A stretch of 64,000 bases of DNA, taken from positions 1 through 64,000 of the forward strand of contig CALUWI010000014.1 of NCBI GenBank assembly GCA_944324465.1, in the 5' to 3' direction. The position numbers and the translations under genes were made by a program. Source of the DNA: an uncultured Mucispirillum sp. (GTDB taxonomy: Bacteria; Chrysiogenota; Deferribacteres; Deferribacterales; Mucispirillaceae). Position 1 is the first letter of the stretch; each line of letters opens with the position of its first letter. The notes beneath the pieces were generated by a model. It had not been told where the DNA came from. It did no database searches and saw nothing but the letters and a program-made list of their open reading frames with translations. Shown piece by piece: positions 1-7,897 of this stretch.

Positions 1-57
1 GTAGAAAATATATTTTATACAAAATTTTTGATTTAATTTGCTGGAATAAAATAATTT

Positions 58-89
58 GTATTGGTTAATATTATAATATTAACCAATAC
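58..89. terminator. 32-bp perfect palindrome, probable terminator of the leftward operon
   Basis: The stretch reads as a perfect inverted repeat with no spacer (two 16-base arms, GTATTGG at the left end, CCAATAC at the right). It lies 8 bases beyond the stop codon of the leftward methyltransferase gene, and on that strand it is followed by a T-rich stretch. It is most simply the terminator of the leftward biosynthetic operon. A perfect palindrome could also bind a dimeric regulator of whatever lies to the left. Confidence 0.55.
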
Positions 90-97
90 TGTAATTT

Positions 98-1000
98 TTA
101 TTTATGTCTTAAAATCATAGCCATTGCTCTTGGATTAAATCTTGTTGGCTTTGTGTTTGTTTTGCTGCTGCAGCTTATTAGTTTTTCAACTCGCAGTCCT
201 GCTTCTTCTGCCATTAAAATAGGTTCACTTTCATTATTAAACTCATATACATGGTCTTTTTGAAAAGATTCTAATGCTGTTGAAAAATAAATAATGCCAT
301 CTTCTGCCAAATGGTGTTTAAGAATTTTAAATAATATTTTAGGATTCTCTAAATGTTCTGCAAGCATTGCCGCAATGATTCCTTTGTATGAGCCGCCTTC
401 TGATGCCTTGCTTAAGTCAAGGGCATCTTTTACCTGAAATGACACTCTGTCCTGCATACCTGAAGCATCTAATAATTTATTGGCAATATTAATTGCTGGA
501 GCACTAATATCAAGTCCGTCAACATGAATATCTTTTCTATAGTCAGCTGCCAGCAATCCTAAAACACCATGTCCGCATGCTAGTTCAAGGACTTTGCCAT
601 TTTCTGCAACATTATTTAAAAATTCATCTCTAAAAAAAGGAATATGGGAAACCATAGAAGGCCAAAAAGCATATATTAAAATAGCTGCCCACATATATGG
701 AACCATATATTTTTCATCATCATATACAGTAGCTTTTATGGTATCAAGCAGTTCTGGCATATACCTGCCATTTTTTTCATAAATTGCCTGAGCTCTTGAT
801 ACATTAATGCTGTATTCAGCATATCCTTTTGCTGTTGCTAAGAAAATATCTTCTCCATATGCTTTTTCACTCCATCTTGCAAGCGGGTCTAAAAGCCAAG
901 AGCAGTCTTGATTGTGTTTATCACACACATCTTTTGCTCCAACACCTACCATTTTAACAGAGTTCATAAGACTATCTAAAAATTTCTTTCCTTCGTTCAT
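98..1000 (-). CDS. Class I SAM-dependent methyltransferase, last gene of leftward biosynthetic operon
   Basis: The 300-residue protein has a Rossmann-type methyltransferase domain in its second half. Motif I reads VLELACGHGVLGL at about residue 137, followed by an acidic residue in VDGLDIS. The first ~130 residues form a separate helical-looking domain that is also present in the gene just upstream (shared pattern YDDEKYM...FFRDEFLNNV), so the two are paralogues. The start ATG at 1000 has an AAGGTG ribosome site 7 bases away. Position in the operon suggests it methylates the product or an intermediate of the acyl pathway, but the substrate (O, N or C atom) cannot be told from sequence. The methyltransferase class is certain; the role is inference. 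Confidence 0.85.
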   Translation of the reverse strand: MNEGKKFLDSLMNSVKMVGVGAKDVCDKHNQDCSWLLDPLARWSEKAYGEDIFLATAKGYAEYSINVSRAQAIYEKNGRYMPELLDTIKATVYDDEKYMVPYMWAAILIYAFWPSMVSHIPFFRDEFLNNVAENGKVLELACGHGVLGLLAADYRKDIHVDGLDISAPAINIANKLLDASGMQDRVSFQVKDALDLSKASEGGSYKGIIAAMLAEHLENPKILFKILKHHLAEDGIIYFSTALESFQKDHVYEFNNESEPILMAEEAGLRVEKLISCSSKTNTKPTRFNPRAMAMILRHK

Positions 1001-1018
1001 TATCTAACACCTTATTTG

Positions 1019-1924
1019 TTATATTTTTCTGCATACATAAGCTAAACCAACACTTATATCTTTAGAATCAGGAAAATCATCCTGATTTCTTTGTATTGAT
1101 TTTGCCATAACTTTAAAGCCGGCTTTTTCAATCATTTCTTCTACATATTCAGATGATGGAAAATTGGTGATATGGTCCATATGATTGCTGTCTTTAACTG
1201 TGGATAAAAATAACAACCCATCTTTTTTGAGAACCCTTGCTAATTCACTTAATGCATCTTCTGGATTTGTAATATGTTCTATTACTTCTGCAATTACTGC
1301 AAAATCCATAGAGTTATCATCTAATGGAAGTTTTTTTCTTATATCGCCAATAGAAAGGGAGTATCTTTTTTCATCTATTCCTGCCTGCTTAAATAATCTT
1401 GGAGCAAATTTTAAAGAGTGAGTGCTTATATCAAAACCATAACATTTACTGTCTTTTATGTTTTCCAGTATTTCAAGCAGATAAAACCCTTCTCCAAAAC
1501 CAACATCAACACCTGCTGCACCTGGTTTAAGTTTATTTAAAAATTCATTAAAAAATAAATGGCATTTTGTATAAACAAGTATAGTAACTGCATGTGCTAA
1601 AATAAGCCCAGGCAGATAAATATTAAGCATCTTTTCTTCATTATCATATACAGCTTCTTGAATTTCTTCGTATGTTCCATTGCTGTAAGAACCTTTTTGA
1701 AGAAATTTCATCATGCCTTTTATATAATCAACCATGTAGTGCTTTGCCTGTTCAAATGTATTATAGCCTAAATCTTCAAGCAGTTTTAATAAACTTTCTG
1801 AAACTGAAAGATATTTTTCTCCATATCTTTCTTGGAGCATATCCATTTGTGTACTTATACCTATTGTCATAGGATTTGTTTTTAACTGCTGCTGCAATTC
1901 GTGAAATTTTATATATTTAGCCAT
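1019..1924 (-). CDS. Class I SAM-dependent methyltransferase, paralogue of its downstream neighbour
   Basis: This 301-residue protein carries motif I as GVDVGFGEGFYLLEIL and a motif IV-like stretch DFAVIAEVIEHITNPEDAL, typical of UbiE/Methyltransf_11-type enzymes. Its N-terminal ~130 residues match the neighbouring methyltransferase in pattern (YDNEEKM...FFNEFLNKL), which points to a tandem duplication followed by divergence. The start is the ATG at 1924, placed 6 bases after TAGGAG; an in-frame GTG one codon earlier is less well placed. It lies 13 bases after the radical SAM gene and 18 bases before the next methyltransferase, so the three are co-transcribed. Substrate unknown. Confidence 0.85.
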   Translation of the reverse strand: MAKYIKFHELQQQLKTNPMTIGISTQMDMLQERYGEKYLSVSESLLKLLEDLGYNTFEQAKHYMVDYIKGMMKFLQKGSYSNGTYEEIQEAVYDNEEKMLNIYLPGLILAHAVTILVYTKCHLFFNEFLNKLKPGAAGVDVGFGEGFYLLEILENIKDSKCYGFDISTHSLKFAPRLFKQAGIDEKRYSLSIGDIRKKLPLDDNSMDFAVIAEVIEHITNPEDALSELARVLKKDGLLFLSTVKDSNHMDHITNFPSSEYVEEMIEKAGFKVMAKSIQRNQDDFPDSKDISVGLAYVCRKI

Positions 1925-1937
1925 CACTTGCTCCTAT

Positions 1938-2930
1938 TTAATTATTTTCAAAAAATTCTTCTATAGGCACAGGTGACATAACAGAAGCATTTTGACTTAA
2001 ATATTTTTTTGCAAACTCTTTATTTTCTCCTGATAAACACTTATCTGTAAGAGTATTAAAATATTTATAGTTAAATCCATTTAATAAGATTTCTTTTAAT
2101 GGTTTTTCTTTTATATTACCCATTGTAGTATGGATATATACACATGGTAAAACATCTCCATAAGGATTAATATAGAAAAAGTTTACAGTAGGGCATCCAA
2201 CAACAAGCTCTTTCGTATTTAAAATATTCCAGTTATCTCTTATAATTTCTGGGTTATTTTTTCTTAATTCTTCTATTTTTTTACTATCTTCATCATTCAT
2301 CATAATATCGTAGTTACCTTTCCAAGCACCAGATGGAGATGCACAGTTTACAACAATACCAATATTTTTAGAGGCTGCAAATTTTGTAAAATCCTCTAGT
2401 TCTTTGCTTTGAGCATTATAGCTTCCTACTGTAATTGAAAAATATGCTCTCATTCCTGCCTTTTGAACATACTCTGCTGCTTTCATTGCTCTTTCATATA
2501 CACCTTTTCTGCCACGAAATTTATCGTGTTCTTCTGGTGTAAAACTGTCTATTGATATATCAACTTTATCAACACCAGCATCAGCTAATTTTTGAGCCAT
2601 TTGTTCATCAAGAAACCAGCCGTTTGTTGTAATATATGTATAAAAACGGGATGTATCAATAACCTCTAATATTTTAAATAAATCTTTATTCATTAAAGGT
2701 TCGCCACCTTGTATATCAAATTCATATACCCCTAGCTCATCAGCCTGGTCAGCAAGATTTTTTACATCATCAATAGTTAATGTTGGCTTGCCATAATCAC
2801 CAAGAGATGATTTTGTAAAACAATGCTGACATTTTAGATTACACTTATTATCATAATTTAATATAACAGACCATGGCGCAAATTCTTTTTGCCCCCCCCC
2901 CAATAAAGTTATTATTTTTATGTCTATCAT
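1938..2930 (-). CDS. Radical SAM enzyme, likely phase-variable; true start probably at 2979
   Basis: The radical SAM cluster motif is C-x3-C-x2-C (CNLKCQHC, residues 30-37 of this reading), followed by GGEPLMN and a C-terminal cysteine pair in VVGCPT...DVLPCVY, resembling a short SPASM/twitch region. The start at 2930 has no ribosome site. An ATG at 2979 is preceded by AGAGG 8 bases away, exactly where a start is expected after the upstream stop at 2992. Translation from 2979 runs into a run of ten G (2892-2901 on the plus strand) in the wrong frame and stops at 2851 after 42 codons. With nine or twelve G the frame would join and give about 346 residues. As sequenced the gene is probably off or weakly expressed from 2930. 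The reaction is unknown. Confidence 0.85.
   Translation of the reverse strand: MIDIKIITLLGGGQKEFAPWSVILNYDNKCNLKCQHCFTKSSLGDYGKPTLTIDDVKNLADQADELGVYEFDIQGGEPLMNKDLFKILEVIDTSRFYTYITTNGWFLDEQMAQKLADAGVDKVDISIDSFTPEEHDKFRGRKGVYERAMKAAEYVQKAGMRAYFSITVGSYNAQSKELEDFTKFAASKNIGIVVNCASPSGAWKGNYDIMMNDEDSKKIEELRKNNPEIIRDNWNILNTKELVVGCPTVNFFYINPYGDVLPCVYIHTTMGNIKEKPLKEILLNGFNYKYFNTLTDKCLSGENKEFAKKYLSQNASVMSPVPIEEFFENN
2892..2901. repeat. Run of ten C (ten G on coding strand), slippage tract in radical SAM gene
   Basis: Ten identical C:G pairs in very AT-rich DNA, lying between the well-placed start codon at 2979 and the radical SAM domain. The two sides are in different frames at the present length. Such runs in coding DNA are classic slipped-strand phase-variation tracts. 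Confidence 0.85.
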
Positions 2931-2991
2931 AATGTTTTTTAAATTTTTCCATCATTCGTGGTTTTTTACCAAAAATCATAATTATTACCTC

Positions 2992-4155
2992 TTAAATTAT
3001 ATCAATTACTCTTGAAAGTTCTTTTATAATATCATATCCATCCCATATAACATTCATATCAAGAGCCATACCTACAGGAACAATCCTGTCTACTCCTGAT
3101 ATGTTTTTATTAATAAGTGATAAAATGATTTTATTTTTATCTATACCAAAGTATGTTATTGTTTGGCATTTATCTCTAATAGTATCGGCAATTTCACTTA
3201 ATTCTTCAATAGAATATTCATAAAATAATCCAAATCTGCCATTTAAATTATCCTGTATTTTCTCAGTTTCAAGGCAGTATATTTCATTGCCATACATTTC
3301 TACTCTTTTTACATTATCTTGTATAATATTTGTAAGCATATCTGTATATTTATCAACTACTTTAATAGGTGCTAAATCATATTTTTCTGCAGAATGTTTT
3401 ATGCTGTTCCAAAATATATTTTTTGCTTTTTCTATATTTTCACCATACCAGAATATAATTTGTGGAGAAGAACATGCATTCTGGTCAAATAAGTATGTGT
3501 CATTATAAAATTTATCTGATAATTTTTGCAGTTCACTATCATTTAAATCAAGTACAGCATCACTGTTTAATATACATACAGAATACCTGTCTGCAAAAAC
3601 TATTTCTACACCTCTGATTTTAATTGGAAATTTTCGTATGTGAGTAATAGTTTTATCTCCGCCCCATATAACTCTGCCGTCAGAAACTGATGATATATAT
3701 GCAGTTATTTCATCAATATTAGAATATCTTATAAATGCATTAGTATCTTTAATTTGTTTAAATTTTTCTTCTTGGAAAAGTTGTTCTATTTCACTGCATA
3801 CAATGTTAACCTGTTCATATTCTTTGGACGAAATTTTAACAATATTTGTATTGCCTGATAAAAGACCAAAAAGAAAAGAGTAAGCAAAATTAATTGGAAC
3901 ATTAGATGGTGCTATATGAAAGATTAATCCTCTGCCTATTCTATAATGTTTATCTTCAAAGCTTTCTTTTAGTCTTAATATGTTTGCTTTTCTTATATAA
4001 AATCCAAAAGATACTATATCAGGATATTCTCTGTATTTCATTAAAGATTTAGAAAGACAATCTAAAAATTCTACTGCTGTATCGTTGTATGGCAGGGCAG
4101 GGCATACTGTTACATCTCCACCAGCCATATATTTAACATTATTCAAATGTATCAC
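2992..4155 (-). CDS. LuxC-like acyl-CoA/acyl-protein reductase (aldehyde-forming)
   Basis: The 387-residue protein matches the LuxC family, which reduces a fatty acyl group, carried as a thioester, to the aldehyde with NADPH. Seen directly are the conserved HIAPSNVPINFAY stretch (residues 80-92, nucleotide-binding side of the aldehyde-dehydrogenase-like fold) and the nucleophile cysteine in DQNACSSPQ (C228). It overlaps the LuxE-like gene upstream by 17 bases, as expected for a translationally coupled pair whose products form a complex. There is no luxAB in the window, so the aldehyde serves another purpose. LuxC-LuxE pairs outside light organs are known from lipid and polysaccharide gene clusters; the product here is unknown. 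Confidence 0.88.
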   Translation of the reverse strand: MIHLNNVKYMAGGDVTVCPALPYNDTAVEFLDCLSKSLMKYREYPDIVSFGFYIRKANILRLKESFEDKHYRIGRGLIFHIAPSNVPINFAYSFLFGLLSGNTNIVKISSKEYEQVNIVCSEIEQLFQEEKFKQIKDTNAFIRYSNIDEITAYISSVSDGRVIWGGDKTITHIRKFPIKIRGVEIVFADRYSVCILNSDAVLDLNDSELQKLSDKFYNDTYLFDQNACSSPQIIFWYGENIEKAKNIFWNSIKHSAEKYDLAPIKVVDKYTDMLTNIIQDNVKRVEMYGNEIYCLETEKIQDNLNGRFGLFYEYSIEELSEIADTIRDKCQTITYFGIDKNKIILSLINKNISGVDRIVPVGMALDMNVIWDGYDIIKELSRVIDII

Positions 4156-5185
4156 TGCAGCCCCTCACTTCAGCTTTTTTTATTCTGCCAATTATTTTAA
4201 ATGTTTTACCAAGCCTTCCACAAGGACAGTCATCTTCTCCAAGAAGAATACCTGCATCTTCACTTAATAAGATATGTCCTGGATAACTTTTTGGAATAAC
4301 AGACATTAGTTCAATATATCCTTCTTCACCAATACTGTTAATTGAAAAATCTCTGTAGTTTAATATATTAATATCAGAATAAATAGATGTATGAAACCGT
4401 CCATGCTCACATTCCATGAAAATAGAGCCTGTTTGTTCCACCATTCCATAATAATTATAGACTCTTTTAAAACCTGCTGTTTCTGCTAATGACTGTTTAA
4501 ATTCATCATTTGATACTGCCTGATTAATCAGCTTTTTCCAGCCTCCGCCATGAAGAATAAAACCATTATTTTTTGGTAAAGTAATATTTAATTCTAATAG
4601 TTTTTTGTAAAAAAACTCCCATATCATATATGTAAAACCAAAAATAAAAATATTTTCGTCTTTGTGTTTTTCATAGAATTTCTGAACTGTATCTATATCA
4701 AGATTCATATTTTCATCAAGAGCATAAGTAATATCTGTCCCAAACATAGAAAATCCAAGAATACCTGCACCTCTTGCTGAAAACATATTTCTATCTTTTA
4801 AAACAGCTTTAGTATCAATAATAAGCATAGGCATTCTTTTACCGCCAGTAAAGTCTGACATTATGGCTGCTAATACTTTTGTCTGCATTGCTGCAGTTTC
4901 TTTATCAAGAAATATTTTTGAAACTTTCTGGCCACTTGTTCCTGAAGAAGTCATTGTTTTTACAATATTTTCGCTGCTGACACTTTTTAATTCAAAATCT
5001 TTAAAAAGTCTTACCGGAATAAATGGCTTTTTATTGTTTAGAGCATCACATATTTTTCTATACTCATTACAATTTTCATAATGATAAAGAGATAATTCTG
5101 TAATAATATCGCCGAAAATTTTTTCTTTAGTTATTTTATCCAGTTGAAATGGCTTGTATTTAAAAAGTTCTTCTCTGCTAATCAT
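4139..5185 (-). CDS. LuxE-like acyl-protein synthetase/acyl transferase
   Basis: The protein (348 residues from the ATG at 5185) belongs to the LuxE branch of adenylate-forming enzymes. The ATP-binding loop TSSGTSGQK lies at about residues 79-87. LuxE activates a fatty acid with ATP and passes the acyl group to LuxC. The C-terminal end has the CPCGRLGK stretch and a last cysteine in RGCSD, where LuxE proteins carry their acyl-accepting cysteine; that correspondence is inferred. The ATG at 5185 follows AGG by 6 bases and is preferred to a TTG at 5191 that overlaps the stop of the ligase gene. It sits between the AMP ligase and LuxC-like genes in one operon. Confidence 0.87.
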   Translation of the reverse strand: MISREELFKYKPFQLDKITKEKIFGDIITELSLYHYENCNEYRKICDALNNKKPFIPVRLFKDFELKSVSSENIVKTMTSSGTSGQKVSKIFLDKETAAMQTKVLAAIMSDFTGGKRMPMLIIDTKAVLKDRNMFSARGAGILGFSMFGTDITYALDENMNLDIDTVQKFYEKHKDENIFIFGFTYMIWEFFYKKLLELNITLPKNNGFILHGGGWKKLINQAVSNDEFKQSLAETAGFKRVYNYYGMVEQTGSIFMECEHGRFHTSIYSDINILNYRDFSINSIGEEGYIELMSVIPKSYPGHILLSEDAGILLGEDDCPCGRLGKTFKIIGRIKKAEVRGCSDTFE

Positions 5186-5187
5186 AA

Positions 5188-6594
5188 TCAACCTAACAAA
5201 CTGTATTGTATTTTACCAGTAGAATTGCGTGGTATTTCTTTTATAATCTCAATACTGTATCCACTTGGATGAATGTCTAATGTATCTTTTAATAATAATG
5301 CAGCTTTATTTTTCATATCTTCTGAACATACATATATTTTTATTTTATCATCAACACCACTGCATGCACATAAACAGCCGTTTATATTTAATTTATTTTC
5401 AAGTTCATCAAGATTTATTCTGTTGCCAAAAACTTTTAAAAAGCGTTTTTTTCTGCCTGTAATATAGAAAAATCCATCTTTATCGTAGTATCCAATATCC
5501 CCTGTATGCAGAATACCGTTATTTTCATCACCAGTATGTAAATCGTAACAGCTTTCTGCATATCCCATACATACATTACTGCCTTTATAAATCAGTTCTC
5601 CAGTTTCATTGCTGCTTAGATAATTATTATTTTCATCAACTACAAATAACTCTCCATTTGGAATTGCTTTACCAATACTGTCTGTTTTTTCATATAAATA
5701 TTTTGGCTCTAAATAAGATATTCTTGCTGTTGCTTCAGTCTGTCCATACATTTTAAAAAATTGAATATTTTTTTTACTGCATTCTTCTAAAAAATATTGT
5801 GTAAGATTTGTATTTAATCTTCCACCAGCTTGAGTGATGTATGAAATGTTTGGAATATTCATTCTTTCAAATTTTAGCCTTTGCATCATCTCATAGGTAT
5901 ATGGCACTCCACCAAAGGTTGTTGCATTTGTTGCACTTAAAAGCTGCCAGAATTCTCGTTGAATAATAGAATATTCTGATAACATAATTGAAGCACCTGA
6001 TAATATATGTGTATTAATTATTGATAAGCCATAAGAGTAACTAAAAGGAAGTGTTGTAATAACTCTATCATTTTCTGAAATATTTAAATACTGTATAATT
6101 GATTGAGCATTAGAAAGTATATTCTTTTTTGACAGTCTTACATATTTGTTTGTTCCTGTTGAACCTGATGTTGTTAATAATATAGATAAATCATGGTGTA
6201 TATCATAATCTGTATCATATATGGTTTCTATAAGAGAGTAATCAAAAATAGAATATATTTGTTTAGAAGTAATATTTTTTATATTTTCATCAAAACTATC
6301 CTGAGTGCTTAGGAAAATATATTTAGGCTTATAATTATTGATTATAGAAAGAAGTTCTGTATTTTTTTTAGGCTTATTTACAAGCAATGCAGGAATATTA
6401 TGCTCAACTGCTGAAAGATAAGAAATAATAGTAGCTGCATTGTTCCCAGTTACTATAAGACATAAAATATTCTTAGTATAAAATTTATCTGCAAATTTTA
6501 TACCATATTCAATTATATCACTATAATTGCAGGTATTATTTTTTTCAATAAATGCGATATTATTTCTGAATTGGTTAAGCCTTTCAAAAATCAT
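5188..6594 (-). CDS. AMP-forming acyl/aryl-ACP or -CoA ligase (ANL superfamily)
   Basis: The 468-residue protein has the ANL phosphate-binding motif TSGSTGTNK (residues 142-150), the adenine-site motif YGQTEATARIS, the HTGDIGYYDKDG aspartate motif and the C-terminal lysine in RNSTGKIQ (K461). It therefore activates a carboxylic acid as an adenylate and transfers it to a thiol. The neighbouring ACP gene, 8 bases upstream, is the obvious acceptor. The stop of the gene overlaps the start region of the LuxE-like gene. No clear ribosome site precedes its ATG, so translation is probably coupled to the ACP. The acid substrate cannot be read from the sequence. Confidence 0.88.
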   Translation of the reverse strand: MIFERLNQFRNNIAFIEKNNTCNYSDIIEYGIKFADKFYTKNILCLIVTGNNAATIISYLSAVEHNIPALLVNKPKKNTELLSIINNYKPKYIFLSTQDSFDENIKNITSKQIYSIFDYSLIETIYDTDYDIHHDLSILLTTSGSTGTNKYVRLSKKNILSNAQSIIQYLNISENDRVITTLPFSYSYGLSIINTHILSGASIMLSEYSIIQREFWQLLSATNATTFGGVPYTYEMMQRLKFERMNIPNISYITQAGGRLNTNLTQYFLEECSKKNIQFFKMYGQTEATARISYLEPKYLYEKTDSIGKAIPNGELFVVDENNNYLSSNETGELIYKGSNVCMGYAESCYDLHTGDENNGILHTGDIGYYDKDGFFYITGRKKRFLKVFGNRINLDELENKLNINGCLCACSGVDDKIKIYVCSEDMKNKAALLLKDTLDIHPSGYSIEIIKEIPRNSTGKIQYSLLG

Positions 6595-6602
6595 AATAAA
6601 AA

Positions 6603-6845
6603 TTAATTAAAATCAACACCAAGCTTTGTAAGAATTTCTTTTCCTTTTTCATAGGAACTAAGGTCAATAATATCATCAATTTCAAACTGTACATTAAATG
6701 CTTCTTCTAAAGAAGCAATTAAATTCATATGTCCGATAGAATCCCAAAGAGGAATACCTTGAAATGTTAGTGTTGTAACATCAATACTGTCATCTAATTC
6801 AAAAACTTTTTTGTATGTGCTGCTGTATTTTTCTAAATTGGTCAT
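6603..6845 (-). CDS. Acyl carrier protein, first gene of leftward operon
   Basis: An 80-residue acidic protein with the phosphopantetheine site DSIGHM (serine 36), the ACP signature DSx. It is diverged from the primary fatty-acid ACP (which reads DSLD or similar) and belongs to the stand-alone ACPs of specialised pathways. It is first in the leftward operon, behind a recognisable promoter (6878-6905), with AGGAT 5 bases before its ATG. It likely receives the acid activated by the ligase encoded next to it. Confidence 0.88.
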   Translation of the reverse strand: MTNLEKYSSTYKKVFELDDSIDVTTLTFQGIPLWDSIGHMNLIASLEEAFNVQFEIDDIIDLSSYEKGKEILTKLGVDFN

Positions 6846-6877
6846 ATATATATCCTGTATTTTATAAATTAACTAAT

Positions 6878-6905
6878 ACTATAATTCCAATATTTAAAAA
6901 GTCAA
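6878..6905 (-). promoter_or_regulatory. Sigma-70-type promoter of leftward operon
   Basis: On the minus strand TTGACT (6905-6900) is separated by 16 bases from TATAGT (6883-6878), about 33 bases before the ACP start. This is the better of the two promoters in the 169-base divergent spacer. Confidence 0.6.
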
Positions 6906-6944
6906 GATAATTATTTTTACTTGTTTTTGATAAAATTATTGTAG

Positions 6945-6973
6945 TTGACTTTCATATAAAAAATTTGTAACTT
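6945..6973 (+). promoter_or_regulatory. Possible promoter of rightward operon
   Basis: TTGACT at 6945-6950 is followed after 17 bases by TAACTT, a weak -10, ahead of the first rightward gene. The -35 is identical to that of the opposing promoter, so the two operons may be co-regulated from this spacer. Confidence 0.35.
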
Positions 6974-7014
6974 ATGTAGTATTTAATGTATTTATTATAT
7001 GGAGATATTTTATT

Positions 7015-7875
7015 TTGAATTATCATTTAATTACAAGTATTAATGAAATAAAAGAATCAATAAGTAAAATTAAACAGCATACCAATACTTCTGTAAGTAA
7101 TTTGTTTATTTCAGATGATAAATTAAATCTATTTATTAGTAATCAGCTTTTATATTCTTTCCAAACAGATAAATCTGTATTTTTTTATTTAAAACTCCAT
7201 AATTATTTTAAATTATATTATATTTCACATTCTTATGAAGATTTATATAAAGACCTGCTTCATTTGCCAATGCCTGAAACTGTTATTACATGTGAAATAT
7301 TAGGCAGAGATAATTTAGAAAATGAACAAAAAATTTTGCAGCAGTGTGGTTTTAAGGAAAGAGGCAAACAAATCCATATAACTAAAAATATAAAACAGAA
7401 TACTTATAAAGATTATAAATTTCCAGACTGTATTTCCTTTGCTTCTATGGAAGATTATGAAGAAATAAAAAAACTTATATACAGCTTATTTGATAATTAT
7501 CTTGATTTATCTATTACAGATGCGGAATTAAAATATTATATACAAAATCAAACTGTACTTAAGCTTATGATTAATGGTAAACTTGCTGGAATTGCTGTGT
7601 ATGATATTAAAGGTATTAGAATTTATGGTATCCTTTTGGGTGTTCTTCCAGAGTATAAAGGTACTGTATACAGTATGATATTATGTGCAGTATCTGCTAA
7701 TTTACTTGATATTTACCAGATGCCGAAACTGTTTATGGGTTATGTTAGAGAAGATAATCCTTTAATATTAGATTATTATAAACGGATGAAATTTAAAGAA
7801 GATGGTTTAAAATCTATTATCTTTTATAAAGAAAATGGCGATATAATTGTTGATGAATTAAAACTGCTGAATTAA
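7015..7875 (+). CDS. GNAT-like acyltransferase domain protein of unknown substrate
   Basis: The 286-residue protein has a C-terminal half with the look of a GNAT N-acyltransferase: beta strands around KLAGIAVYDI and RIYGILLGVLPEYKGT (where the acyl-CoA loop is expected), and an ending LDYYKRMKFKEDG, the usual GNAT closing motif. The N-terminal ~130 residues are not recognised. It starts with TTG at 7015, 9 bases after GGAGA. It is the first gene of the rightward operon, 22 bases before the KAS III gene. It could transfer an acyl group made by the pathway, but the pyrophosphate loop is not textbook. Confidence 0.6.
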   Translation: MNYHLITSINEIKESISKIKQHTNTSVSNLFISDDKLNLFISNQLLYSFQTDKSVFFYLKLHNYFKLYYISHSYEDLYKDLLHLPMPETVITCEILGRDNLENEQKILQQCGFKERGKQIHITKNIKQNTYKDYKFPDCISFASMEDYEEIKKLIYSLFDNYLDLSITDAELKYYIQNQTVLKLMINGKLAGIAVYDIKGIRIYGILLGVLPEYKGTVYSMILCAVSANLLDIYQMPKLFMGYVREDNPLILDYYKRMKFKEDGLKSIIFYKENGDIIVDELKLLN

Positions 7876-7897
7876 ATAGTCATTTGGAGTAAATGCA

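Noticed and set aside
2992-6594. Bioluminescence (lux) operon
   Set aside because: LuxC and LuxE relatives are present but there is no luxA or luxB, and the surrounding genes are ACP, ligase and methyltransferases.
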